Notes: generated by a model from the letters alone, not told the origin. Positions 8,348 through 15,618 are shown, counted from the stretch's first letter. The stretch is DNA of 37,337 nt from Candidatus Cloacimonadota bacterium (GCA_034722995.1 JAYEOL010000059.1:1-37337); one strand, 5' to 3'. Numbers and translations are program-made.

Positions 8348-8791
8348 TTAGACTTCTCCTTTCTTTTTGTGTCTGAAAATTACATCTATCTCATATACAG
8401 CACTTTCAATACTATCAGATGCATGGATAGCATTTCGTTGTATATCAGTACCATATCTATTTCTTATTGTTCCTTTGTCAGCAATTTTTGAATCAGTATC
8501 TCCTGCTAATCTTCTTAATCTATTAATTGCATCTTCTCTTTCAAGAACCATTGTAATAATTGGACCGCTCGTCATAAACTCAATTAATTCATCGTAAAAA
8601 TGTTTATTTTTGTGGATGTAATAAAACCTCTGAGCAATATTTCGATTCATCTGGAGCATTTTCATTTTTAAAATATTGAAATTATTGTTTTCTAATATTG
8701 TAAGTATTTCTCCGATTTTTCCGGAAGAAACCGCATCAGGTTTTATAAGGCAGAGTGTTCTCTCTATATCCAAATTATTTTGGGGAGTCAT
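8348..8791 (-). CDS. ndk: Nucleoside diphosphate kinase
   Basis: The enzyme transfers phosphate from ATP to NDPs through a phosphohistidine. The 147 residues match the family (about 140) plus a short basic tail (RHKKKGEV). Landmarks are ERTLCLIKPDAV at the N-terminus, the TMVLEREDAI and RLRRLAGDTDS nucleotide-site segments, and RNAIHASDS with the catalytic His. The gene lies between a small cysteine protein (16 bases upstream) and ackA (1 base downstream). Its pairing with ackA links ATP production to NTP balance. The ribosome site upstream of the ATG is weak, consistent with coupling to upstream genes. Confidence 0.96.
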   Translation of the reverse strand: MTPQNNLDIERTLCLIKPDAVSSGKIGEILTILENNNFNILKMKMLQMNRNIAQRFYYIHKNKHFYDELIEFMTSGPIITMVLEREDAINRLRRLAGDTDSKIADKGTIRNRYGTDIQRNAIHASDSIESAVYEIDVIFRHKKKGEV

Positions 8792-8807
8792 ATAAACCTA
8801 TAGGGCC

Positions 8808-9008
8808 TCATTTTTCTTTATTACTCTCTTGTGTTTTCTTATCAATTGAAGATTCTTCCTTTTTTTTCTCAATTTTCTTTGCTTTGAACTGTCCGCAATT
8901 CTGTGATTTTGAAACAATCATTCCAAACCACTTTGATGAAAAATTTTCACAATGTTGACTTTTCCAGTAAATGCAGTTTTCACATGCTATCTTTATCTGG
9001 TCTGACAT
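8808..9008 (-). CDS. Small four-cysteine protein, putative metal- or thiol-binding
   Basis: The 66-residue protein has Cys at positions 9, 12, 20 and 38 (CENC, then HC, then NCGQF) and a highly charged Lys/Glu tail from about residue 42. The C-x2-C-x7-C-x17-C spacing could bind zinc or an iron-sulfur cluster, or form disulfides. It starts 5 bases after the trxA stop and ends 16 bases before ndk, all on one strand. That makes it a genuine operon member and a plausible thioredoxin client or accessory. I do not recognise a named family. Confidence 0.75.
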   Translation of the reverse strand: MSDQIKIACENCIYWKSQHCENFSSKWFGMIVSKSQNCGQFKAKKIEKKKEESSIDKKTQESNKEK

Positions 9009-9013
9009 AAATT

Positions 9014-9334
9014 CTATGAAATATATTGGTCTATTTTTTCTTTAATGTTCCTTTTAGGAACCACGCCAATCATCTGGTCCATTGCTTTTCCATCTTTGAA
9101 TATAAGTAATGTAGGGATGCTCATAATGCTAAACCTTTGTGCTATTTTTGGTTCTGCCTGCACATCACATTCTGCTATTACTACTTTTCCATCATCTACC
9201 TCATTTGCCAGTTCATCAATAACAGGGTTCATCATTTTGCAAGGCATACACCACTCAGCCCAAAAATCTACTAATATTACTTTACCTGAGTTAACAACTT
9301 CATCAAAGTTTTTTTGATTCAATTTTATTGCCAT
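9014..9334 (-). CDS. trxA: Thioredoxin
   Basis: A 106-residue cytoplasmic thiol-disulfide carrier with the thioredoxin fold. The active site is WCMPC (residues 28-32), with Met in place of the usual Gly. The cis-Pro loop is SIPTLLIF. The remaining landmarks (VLVDFWAEWC, CDVQAEPKIAQRFSI, GVVPKRNIKEKI) are typical. GGAG lies about 7 bases upstream of the ATG. It is encoded 38 bases after trxB, its likely reductase. Confidence 0.96.
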   Translation of the reverse strand: MAIKLNQKNFDEVVNSGKVILVDFWAEWCMPCKMMNPVIDELANEVDDGKVVIAECDVQAEPKIAQRFSIMSIPTLLIFKDGKAMDQMIGVVPKRNIKEKIDQYIS

Positions 9335-9372
9335 ATATACTCCTATACTATTTTCTTATTTCAATATCAGAA

Positions 9373-10332
9373 TTAAAATTTCATATTTTCAATATAGTGA
9401 CCGGCATTAATAGCTGCTCTTGCTCCTGAGCCAACTGCAGTAGTAATCTGCTTGACAGTATCAATTGTTGCATCGCCAGCTGCAAAAACGCCATGAATAT
9501 TAGCATATTGATTTTGGTCAACGATAATATAACCGCTTTTATCTCTTTTAACAAATCCTTCTAAGAATTCTGTATTGGGTTTTAAGCCAACATAGATAAA
9601 AACACCGGAGACTTTAATTTCCTTTATCTCATTAGTTTCGTTATCTTTTATTTTTATATGTGTTACTGATTTGCCATTACCTTCTATGCTTAATAATGAA
9701 CTGTTTAAATTAAAATTTATATTATCATATTTTTCTATTTTATCAAGTAAGACCTTTTCAGCAGTAGGCTTGGGAAGAAATTCAACAAACTCAATTTGTT
9801 TAACAAATCTTAAAAGAAATAGTCCTTCTTGAATACCAGAATTTCCACAACCAATTACAGCAATCTTTTTATCTTTATAGAAGAAACCATCACAAGTAGC
9901 ACAATAAGAAACACCATGACCCTTATATTCTTTCTCTCCAGGAATATTCAACAACTTAGGCTCTGTGCCAACTGCTATAATTATCGCTTTAGCTTTAATC
10001 TGTCCAGAGTTTGTATAGATTATTTTATATTTATTGTATTGGGAAGAAATGTCTTCTTCTATTTTAACTACTCTATCGGTAATAATTTCTACACCATATA
10101 TTTTTGCTTGGTTCACCATATTTTCAGCTAATTCCATTCCTGAAATACCATCAGGAAAACCAGGATAATTTTCTATCAAATCAGTAGAAGTTGCTTCTCC
10201 TCCAACTATCCCATTTTCCATAATGCATGTTTTGAATCCTGCACGACTTGAGTAAATACCTGCAGTAAGTCCGGCAGGACCTCCTCCAATGATGATTAGG
10301 TCATACGGTTCGTGTTTTCGTTCATTCATCAT
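9373..10332 (-). CDS. trxB: Thioredoxin reductase-like flavoprotein
   Basis: A 319-residue FAD enzyme that should reduce the adjacent thioredoxin. It has the FAD site IIIGGGPAGLTAGIY (13-27), the redox-active CATC (144-147), a second dinucleotide motif VIGCGNSGIQEG (159-170) and the C-terminal FAD motif GVFAAGDAT. After the second nucleotide fold the normal NADPH-phosphate motif HRRxxxR is missing; the sequence there is IEFVEFLPKPTAEKV. The enzyme may therefore use NADH or another donor such as ferredoxin. Two consecutive ATG codons (10332 and 10329) are possible starts. The Shine-Dalgarno AAGGA lies within a heptamer array filling the grx-trxB spacer. Confidence 0.93.
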   Translation of the reverse strand: MMNERKHEPYDLIIIGGGPAGLTAGIYSSRAGFKTCIMENGIVGGEATSTDLIENYPGFPDGISGMELAENMVNQAKIYGVEIITDRVVKIEEDISSQYNKYKIIYTNSGQIKAKAIIIAVGTEPKLLNIPGEKEYKGHGVSYCATCDGFFYKDKKIAVIGCGNSGIQEGLFLLRFVKQIEFVEFLPKPTAEKVLLDKIEKYDNINFNLNSSLLSIEGNGKSVTHIKIKDNETNEIKEIKVSGVFIYVGLKPNTEFLEGFVKRDKSGYIIVDQNQYANIHGVFAAGDATIDTVKQITTAVGSGARAAINAGHYIENMKF

Positions 10333-10365
10333 TCAAAATTCCTTGTTCAATATTCATAATTCTTT
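10324..10365 (-). repeat. Heptamer array GAATNNN between grx and trxB
   Basis: Six heptamers read on the + strand: ATTCATC, ATTCAAA, ATTCCTT, GTTCAAT, ATTCATA, ATTCTTT, i.e. GAAYNNN on the coding strand. The array runs from the grx stop codon to the trxB start codons and supplies the trxB ribosome site. Confidence 0.75.
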
Positions 10366-10616
10366 CAGACCTTTATTCCCAATAATTTATCTAACTTAGC
10401 TCTATCAAATCCAATTACAGGTCTATTATTTACAAGAGTTACAGGAATACCTTGTTGACCAGTTCTTCTAACAATATCTCTTGCGGCAGATGAATTTTTA
10501 GTAACATCAACTTCTGTAAATCTAATTCTATTCTGATGAAGATAGCTTTTTACTTTTTTACACCAAGAACAATATGGTGATGTAAATACAATTACTTTAG
10601 GAGGTTGATTAGACAT
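10365..10616 (-). CDS. Glutaredoxin-like protein
   Basis: An 83-residue thioredoxin-fold protein of the glutaredoxin/NrdH class. It has active site CSWC (16-19), basic residues after it (KKVKSYL), the TxxIPVTLVN cis-Pro region and a GFDRAKLDKLLG helix that usually contacts glutathione or partner proteins. It heads the thiol-redox cluster, 32 bases before trxB, so electrons may come from that reductase (NrdH-like use) rather than from glutathione. Ribosome site AAAAGGA is upstream of the ATG. Confidence 0.9.
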   Translation of the reverse strand: MSNQPPKVIVFTSPYCSWCKKVKSYLHQNRIRFTEVDVTKNSSAARDIVRRTGQQGIPVTLVNNRPVIGFDRAKLDKLLGIKV

Positions 10617-10637
10617 TTTAAAATCCTTTTAATTCAT

Positions 10638-10709
10638 TAAATTGAGCATCACAGAAATTAGAAAAATGATTAACACTCTGATAAAAGCAATAATTTCTTG
10701 CTCAATTTA
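10638..10709. repeat. 11-bp inverted repeat upstream of grx
   Basis: TAAATTGAGCA (10638-10648) and its exact complement TGCTCAATTTA (10699-10709) flank about 50 bases in the region expected to hold the promoter and leader of the redox cluster. It could form a leader stem or bind a regulator. No convincing -35/-10 pair was found inside. Confidence 0.45.
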
Positions 10710-10770
10710 TTAGCTCCAGAATTTCTTAAAAGAATTTATATATGTCAACATTTATAAAATTGAGTGTCAA

Positions 10771-10812
10771 ATAAAACAAAAAGCCCATTCACAATAAATC
10801 GAATAGGCTTTT
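10771..10812 (-). terminator. Terminator of hsp20
   Basis: On the minus strand AAAAGCC and ATTC-side arms pair with GAAT and GGCTTTT (one mismatch), followed by TTTTTGTTTTATT. The stem is about 11 bp. It lies 40 bases after the hsp20 stop and isolates that gene from the redox cluster. Confidence 0.75.
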
Positions 10813-10851
10813 CATTCCAAAGGCAGATCCTTCGGATTATTTTATCAGGAT

Positions 10852-11265
10852 TTATTTGATTTCAATCTTCTTTTTGGCTTCAATCTCTCTTGTTTTGGGG
10901 AATGTTATCTTTAAGATTCCTTTCTCAAAGCTGGCAGTGATATCTTTTTCTTTAATATCTTTTGGAATGGTAAATGAACGAGAAAACTCGCCGTAAGACC
11001 TTTCTCTGCGATAATAATTTTCTTCATCAATAGTCTTATCCTTTTCAAGCATACCGCTAACTATTAGAGTATCTCGGTCCAGTTCAACTGAAATATCTTT
11101 TTTAGATAATCCGGGGAGTTCAAAATCCATATGAATCTCTCCTCCCTTTTCATAAACATCCACAGGAATTCTGCATTCCCCACGGTCAAGGAAATGCGGC
11201 ATAAAATCCTGCTCAAAGAATCTGTTAACCAGACTCTTAAATGGTCTATATCTTATAATATCCAT
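10852..11265 (-). CDS. Small heat-shock protein, Hsp20/alpha-crystallin family
   Basis: A 137-residue ATP-independent holdase that binds unfolding proteins. The alpha-crystallin domain spans about residues 35-130, with VDVYEKGGEIHMDFELPGLSK at its start, the YYRRERSYGEFSRSFTIP region and the GILKITFPK signature near the end. The start is the ATG at 11265, 5 bases after GGAGG; an upstream in-frame TTG overlaps that ribosome site and is unlikely. It is a single-gene transcript with its own promoter, a perfect CIRCE operator and a terminator, so HrcA heat-shock control is expected. Confidence 0.95.
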   Translation of the reverse strand: MDIIRYRPFKSLVNRFFEQDFMPHFLDRGECRIPVDVYEKGGEIHMDFELPGLSKKDISVELDRDTLIVSGMLEKDKTIDEENYYRRERSYGEFSRSFTIPKDIKEKDITASFEKGILKITFPKTREIEAKKKIEIK

Positions 11266-11290
11266 ATTTACCTCCAAATAAATTATTTAT

Positions 11291-11314
11291 TAGACTGCCT
11301 ATTTTGTCAGTCTA
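11291..11314. promoter_or_regulatory. Inverted repeat in the hsp20 leader
   Basis: TAGACTG and CAGTCTA are separated by 10 bases, at or just after the expected transcription start of hsp20. It could form a 5'-terminal mRNA hairpin or be a second operator. Confidence 0.45.
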
Positions 11315-11319
11315 AATAT

Positions 11320-11347
11320 AATATAATTGTAAAAAATAGAATGTCAA
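11320..11347 (-). promoter_or_regulatory. Sigma70-type promoter of hsp20
   Basis: On the minus strand TTGACA (11347-11342) is followed after 16 bases by TATATT (11325-11320). The start codon lies about 55 bases downstream. The -35 match is perfect and the -10 has one mismatch. Confidence 0.7.
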
Positions 11348-11354
11348 GAAAAAA

Positions 11355-11381
11355 TTAGCACTCTTATTTTAAGAGTGCTAA
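11355..11381. promoter_or_regulatory. CIRCE operator (HrcA binding site)
   Basis: TTAGCACTC, nine bases, GAGTGCTAA: an exact match to the CIRCE consensus bound by the HrcA repressor. It lies 7 bases upstream of the -35 box of hsp20 rather than downstream of the promoter as in Bacillus. Control of hsp20 by HrcA is inferred; hrcA is not in the window. Confidence 0.93.
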
Positions 11382-11453
11382 AATATTTTCTAAAATCAAT
11401 AATTTTTTATTAATTTAATTGCATAGGAATTTCCTTTTGGATGATACACATTG

Positions 11454-11510
11454 AGAAACAGGATGAACCTGTTTCTACCCGCCCGGGTAGATTTGGGTTT
11501 ATCCCAAATC
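11454..11510. repeat. Three hairpins in a row
   Basis: AGAAACAGG-ATGAA-CCTGTTTCT, CTACCC-GCCC-GGGTAG (11475-11490) and GATTTGGG-TTTAT-CCCAAATC (11490-11510) follow each other with shared edge bases. They lie between the gtrA-like stop and the CIRCE site. Together with that site, the promoter and the leader repeat they make up the gene-free stretch 11266-11584. Probably an interspersed palindromic element; it may also end the gtrA-like transcript. Confidence 0.65.
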
Positions 11511-11584
11511 ATAACTTGATTGTTTATATATGAAATTTTTTCAAAAATTTTAGTGTATATATAGTGTATATATCTAAATATTTA

Positions 11585-12022
11585 TTAGCCAATATCTTCT
11601 TTTGCGGTTTCAATCATTACTTTTTCTTCTTTAAATATTAATTTCTCACTCATAAAAAAATTAACGGTCCCTGAGAATAATAACGCAATCAAATTACATA
11701 CAACCACATCAAAATGAAAAATCCTTTCTATGGTAATAAGCAATGCCATTTTAACTCCAAAAGAAATCAATGTGGCTATATTATAAGCCGGAATACGACC
11801 AAGAAAATCTTTTTTATTATGATGAACACGATGATTCCATATCCAAAAATAGCAGATTACATAAGCAACCAGTATACCAGCCTCAAAAGAAATTGATGGA
11901 CCTAAAATATAGGTTGTAAAATAAGAATGGAAAAAAAATCTGGTTAAAATAAATAGAACAACTGTATCTACAGTTGCTCCCGCTATCCCCCTTAATGTAA
12001 ATTTCAGAAATCTCTTAAACAT
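11585..12022 (-). CDS. GtrA-like family membrane protein
   Basis: A 145-residue integral membrane protein with four hydrophobic helices (about 10-32, 38-62, 82-102, 108-128). The family signature is visible: KFTLRGIAGATVDTVVLFIL at the start, FEAGILVAYVICYFWIWNHRV in the middle and ALLFSGTVNFFMSEKLIF at the end. GtrA-like proteins are thought to help move lipid-linked sugars across the inner membrane. There is no glycosyltransferase beside it to fix the substrate. AGGA lies about 10 bases upstream of the ATG. Confidence 0.85.
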   Translation of the reverse strand: MFKRFLKFTLRGIAGATVDTVVLFILTRFFFHSYFTTYILGPSISFEAGILVAYVICYFWIWNHRVHHNKKDFLGRIPAYNIATLISFGVKMALLITIERIFHFDVVVCNLIALLFSGTVNFFMSEKLIFKEEKVMIETAKEDIG

Positions 12023-12181
12023 ATAAGTCTTTCCTATACCTCACCAAAGCTATATTGGAATGGCAATTATCTTTCTATGAATTCCAAGTAAGCAATCTCC
12101 ATATTTCCTTAAATAAATTTTAAACAAAAAATAAAATACAAGAAAAAAATGTTCAAGTTTTTTCTTATTTTTATGTGAGTA

Positions 12182-12210
12182 TTGACAAAAAATTTTACTT
12201 CTTATATTTA
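12182..12210 (+). promoter_or_regulatory. Possible promoter of the deiminase gene
   Basis: A perfect TTGACA (12182-12187) is followed by TATATT after 15 bases, or TATTTA after 17. It lies about 40 bases upstream of the ATG at 12248. Spacing is not ideal, so this is tentative. Confidence 0.4.
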
Positions 12211-12247
12211 CAACTAAAATTAGAATCTATTGTCTTGGAGATCAATT

Positions 12248-14035
12248 ATGAAAAAAATATTATCGGTTTTTATATTAATATTAATATCAACTTCTTCATC
12301 AAATGCATTTGAACATAAAAACACAAAGCCAAAAATCTTAAGTCTCAAAGAAGAAGAATGGTTTAAAGAAAATCCGGAAAGTTTACCTCATTGGATGACT
12401 GAAGAAGAGAAGCAAAGAATTGATGAAATTGGTAAAGATTTTATGCCAACAGACCCTCCTTCTTCACCAATAAGACAACCAGCAGAATTTGAGCCAATGG
12501 AAGGAGTTTTGATTAGATATCCTTTTGGAATTTTTACATCCATTATTGCTGAGATGGCTGAAGATGTTATCGTTTACTGTGTGGTTACTTCATCTCAACA
12601 ATCAAGTGCTTATACTGTTATGTCAAATGCTGGCGTTAATATGGATAATGTTCAATTTATTAATTGTCAAACAGATTCGTACTGGATACGAGATTATGGT
12701 CCCTGGTTTATCTTCAATGGTGAAAATGAATCCGGGATTGTAGATTTTATCTATAATAGACCTCGCCCTTATGATAACGCGGTGCCAGGACATGTAGGCA
12801 GTTATTTAGGAATTAATGTATACAATATGAATCTTGTCCATACAGGTGGGAATTATATGACTGATGGACAGGGTATTGCAATTTCAACTGACCTTGTATG
12901 GCAAGAAAATCCGAGTATGACTCATGTAGAAATTGACTCAATTATGAATGAATATCTTGGAATTAATACTTATCATGTAGTGCCAGACCCAAACAATACA
13001 TATATAAACCATATTGACTGTTGGGCAAAGTATTTAGCCCCTGATGAAATTATGATTAGAGAGGTGCCACAAAGCCATCCACAATATGATGAGATTGAAT
13101 CTGCTGTTGATTATTTTGAAAGTCAGCTAAGCTGTTATGGAACACCTTATAATATCGTAAGAGTCTATACACCAAGTAATCAGCCTTATACAAACTCACT
13201 TATTTTGAACAATAAGGTATTTGTGCCTATAACAGGAAGTTCATGGGATGATGAGGCAATTGCTTCATATCAAACAGCTATGCCAGGATATGAAGTATTG
13301 GGCTTTACAGGTAATTGGGTTTCCACTGATGCCCTTCATTGTAGAACTATGGGGGTTACTGATAGAGGAATGTTATACATTAAGCACACACCTATTGAAG
13401 ATACAGTTTACACAGTAAATGACTATTTTGTACAAGCCAACATAATTCCTTATAGTGGTGAGTCAGTGACTGAAGATTCTACTCTTGTTTATTGGAAGAC
13501 TTCAGATGAGGATGAATTTAATGCTATTCAGATGGACCATGCTGGCAATCGCTACTTTGCATTTATCCCATCTCAACCTGACGGAACAACTATACAGTAT
13601 TATATCCATTCTGCTGACAGTTCTGGTAGAAGTGAAAATCATCCTTACATCGGTGCTCCAGATGCTCATTCATTTTATGTGCAAAGTGGTGTTAGCACAG
13701 ATACGCAAATTGCTACCTTGAAAAATGTAATACTTTATCAAAATTATCCAAATCCCTTCAGTAATTTCACCACAATTTCATTTAATTTAGCCACCTGCCT
13801 TCGTCAAACTACGGCAAGACAGGCAAAATCACACAAAAAAGCACAAATAAAAATTTATAATGTAAAAGGACAGCTAGTAAAACAATTAAAAATTAAAAAT
13901 TTAAAATTGAAAATTAATGAGATTGTCTGGGATGGAAAAGATGAAAGCGGAAAGCAACTTCCTAACGGAATATATTTCTGTAGATTATCTTCTGGAGATA
14001 AATCAGCAGTTAAGAAGATGATACTTCTAAGATAG
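12248..14035 (+). CDS. Secreted Porphyromonas-type peptidylarginine/agmatine deiminase
   Basis: The 595-residue precursor has a signal peptide (MKKILSVFILILISTSSSNA), a PAD_porph catalytic domain (about 70-385), an Ig-like segment (about 395-490) and a FlgD-like sorting domain (about 500-595). Catalytic residues can be placed: Asp149 in IRDYGPW, His198 in HTGGNYMTD and Cys365 in ALHCRTMGV. MEGVLIRYP and HIDCWAKYL are also typical. It should convert arginine (in peptides or agmatine) to citrulline or carbamoyl-putrescine. Export and domain order match P. gingivalis PPAD, so peptidylarginine is the likelier substrate. The start follows GGAG by 7 bases; an in-frame TTG upstream is ignored. The sorting domain carries an odd 13-residue insert (TCLRQTTARQAKS) and a heptamer array. 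Confidence 0.88.
   Translation: MKKILSVFILILISTSSSNAFEHKNTKPKILSLKEEEWFKENPESLPHWMTEEEKQRIDEIGKDFMPTDPPSSPIRQPAEFEPMEGVLIRYPFGIFTSIIAEMAEDVIVYCVVTSSQQSSAYTVMSNAGVNMDNVQFINCQTDSYWIRDYGPWFIFNGENESGIVDFIYNRPRPYDNAVPGHVGSYLGINVYNMNLVHTGGNYMTDGQGIAISTDLVWQENPSMTHVEIDSIMNEYLGINTYHVVPDPNNTYINHIDCWAKYLAPDEIMIREVPQSHPQYDEIESAVDYFESQLSCYGTPYNIVRVYTPSNQPYTNSLILNNKVFVPITGSSWDDEAIASYQTAMPGYEVLGFTGNWVSTDALHCRTMGVTDRGMLYIKHTPIEDTVYTVNDYFVQANIIPYSGESVTEDSTLVYWKTSDEDEFNAIQMDHAGNRYFAFIPSQPDGTTIQYYIHSADSSGRSENHPYIGAPDAHSFYVQSGVSTDTQIATLKNVILYQNYPNPFSNFTTISFNLATCLRQTTARQAKSHKKAQIKIYNVKGQLVKQLKIKNLKLKINEIVWDGKDESGKQLPNGIYFCRLSSGDKSAVKKMILLR
13794..13823 (+). repeat. Palindromic insert inside the deiminase gene
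   Basis: An imperfect palindrome, CCTGCCTTCGT...ACGGCAAGACAGG, sits in frame in the sorting domain between ISFNLA and HKKAQIKIYN. The paralogous domains in this window have only PKNTKEAEI there. It encodes most of TCLRQTTARQAKS. Confidence 0.65.
13884..13918 (+). repeat. Heptamer array AATTRAA in the deiminase gene
   Basis: Five units: AATTAAA, AATTAAA, AATTTAA, AATTGAA, AATTAAT. Translated as the LKIKNLKLKIN loop before WDGKDESG. Confidence 0.7.
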
Positions 14036-14061
14036 TATAAATATTTTGCAGAAATAAATTC

Positions 14062-14099
14062 ATGGGTAGGATTTAAAAATCAAATCTACCCATTTTTTT
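14062..14099 (+). terminator. Terminator of the deiminase gene
   Basis: ATGGGTAG pairs with CTACCCAT and inner ATTT with AAAT, with one bulged G, followed by a seven-T run. It lies 27 bases after the stop. Confidence 0.85.
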
Positions 14100-14120
14100 A
14101 TAGTTTTCTCAAGTTTCACA

Positions 14121-14155
14121 TTAGATATTTGTAATTTGATATTTGTAATTTGTTA
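14121..14155. repeat. Intergenic heptamer array TTTGTAA
   Basis: Five units: TTAGATA, TTTGTAA, TTTGATA, TTTGTAA, TTTGTTA, in the space between the deiminase terminator and the end of mltG. Confidence 0.75.
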
Positions 14156-14231
14156 TCTAAAGTTTCAAAGAGATGAAAATTTCATAATAAACTTTTTATA
14201 ATATCTCCTACGAAATTTAATTATGGAAAAT

Positions 14232-15203
14232 TTATATTCTATTCAACTTTTTTAGATGTTCTCTATAAGTTGTAGAAAAGATATGCCTTGAGTTTTTGCC
14301 AGCGAAAAAGAACAAGTAATCGGTTTTTGCTGGATTTAATGCAGCAGTAATTGATTCTAAGCCGGGATTGCAGATTGGAGTTGGAGGCAAACCAATGTGT
14401 TTATAGGTATTATAAACAGAATTAATTTTTAAATCCTCATAATAAATTTTCCTTCGTGATTTTCCCAATAATTCCAATGCATAAGCAACTGTTGGGTCTG
14501 CTTGTAGAAGCATTCTATTTGCAAGTCTATTTTCATATACACCTGCAATTATAGCTCTTTCATCATCACAAATTGCTTCTTTCTCAATAATTGAAGCTAA
14601 TATCAAAGTGGAATATAAAGAATCAAAAGGAATTTTTTCAGGATGAATATTATTAAACTGAAGAAAAAAATTATCAACCATCATTTTTATGATATATCCT
14701 TCATCTGCAAAATATGGGATGTAATATGTATCTGGAAAAAGAAATCCCTCAAGACTTTCTACTTTAATATTCAAAGGAGAGATAAATGTTGTGTCATTGG
14801 TTAATTTAACAAATTTTGAATAATCTGCTAAGTTGTTTCGTGCAAGTAGATACGCAATTTTACGAACTGTAAATCCTTCTGGAATCGTAATCTGATTTTT
14901 AACTATCTCAGCATTAGAAAGAACTCTTATAACACCAATCAAAGAATATTTTCCTGAAAAATTGAACTTTCCGTAATGTAATTTTTGCTCTCGGTTTAAT
15001 AACTTCACAAGAGTAACAAACATTGAAGCAGAATGAATTATTCCTTCTTCTTCTAAGCGAGAACCTATCTTAGCAATTGAAATCCCTTTTTTTATATTAA
15101 TCGTTTTATTTGGAATTATTTGAGGTTTAAATACACCAATAAAAAAAGAAACCGAAAAACCAACTATTATTAGAATAAGAATAAAAAACAAGAACTTTCT
15201 CAT
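14232..15203 (-). CDS. mltG: Endolytic murein transglycosylase
   Basis: The protein cuts nascent peptidoglycan strands in the periplasm and so ends glycan elongation. It has 323 residues: one N-terminal membrane anchor (3-24), a LysM-like segment (about 35-115, with IPEGFTVRKIAYLL) and a catalytic YceG domain. The catalytic Glu207 is in ILASIIEKEA; supporting motifs are LEGFLFPDTYYIP, VYENRLANRMLLQADPTVAY, HIGLPPTPICNPGLESI and FSTTYREHLKKLN. The ATG lies 1 base after the ruvX stop and lacks a Shine-Dalgarno of its own, so translation is probably coupled. The ruvX-mltG pairing is common in bacteria. Confidence 0.95.
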   Translation of the reverse strand: MRKFLFFILILIIVGFSVSFFIGVFKPQIIPNKTINIKKGISIAKIGSRLEEEGIIHSASMFVTLVKLLNREQKLHYGKFNFSGKYSLIGVIRVLSNAEIVKNQITIPEGFTVRKIAYLLARNNLADYSKFVKLTNDTTFISPLNIKVESLEGFLFPDTYYIPYFADEGYIIKMMVDNFFLQFNNIHPEKIPFDSLYSTLILASIIEKEAICDDERAIIAGVYENRLANRMLLQADPTVAYALELLGKSRRKIYYEDLKINSVYNTYKHIGLPPTPICNPGLESITAALNPAKTDYLFFFAGKNSRHIFSTTYREHLKKLNRI

Positions 15204-15204
15204 A

Positions 15205-15618
15205 TTATTTTCTATTTGCTAAATAATCTTTTAATATTAAAGAAGCTGCAATCATATCCAGCCTGAACTTATTCTTTTTCAAAGATTTTTTTTTTAGATG
15301 TAGAACTTTGATTGCTTCTTGTGTAGTGCAAGATTCGTCAGAAAATATAATAGGTAAATCAATATATTGTTTTAATTCTTTTGCGAAATTTCTAATCTGT
15401 ATTGATTTTTTTGTTTCAACATTTTCAGTATTTAGAGGAATTCCAAGAATGACTTTCTCTATATCCTGTTTATTTACAATCTCAGCAATTTTTGAAAAAA
15501 ATAAAGGGGTCTTTTTTGTATCAATTGTTAAATATGGAAATGCGATAAGCTGAGCTGGGTCAGACAGAGCTATACCTATATGGCGTTCGCCATAGTCAAT
15601 TGCTAATAACCTTTTCAA
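15205..15618 (-). CDS. ruvX: RuvX/YqgF family RNase H-fold protein
   Basis: The 137-residue protein belongs to the family described as Holliday-junction resolvases or as nucleases for pre-16S rRNA maturation. The RNase H-fold acidic motif is AIDYGERHIGIALSD at the N-terminus. ILGIPLNTE and IIFSDESCTTQEA follow, and DMIAASLILKDYL supplies the last acidic position. The best start is a TTG at 15618 giving the usual MKRLLAIDYG; the nearest upstream ATG hits a stop at once. A rare start and weak ribosome site suggest low translation. Confidence 0.9.
   Translation of the reverse strand: MKRLLAIDYGERHIGIALSDPAQLIAFPYLTIDTKKTPLFFSKIAEIVNKQDIEKVILGIPLNTENVETKKSIQIRNFAKELKQYIDLPIIFSDESCTTQEAIKVLHLKKKSLKKNKFRLDMIAASLILKDYLANRK

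Noticed and set aside
9335-9372. Heptamer array in the trxB-trxA spacer
   Set aside because: Some 7-nt rhythm but no consistent unit; not scored as an array.
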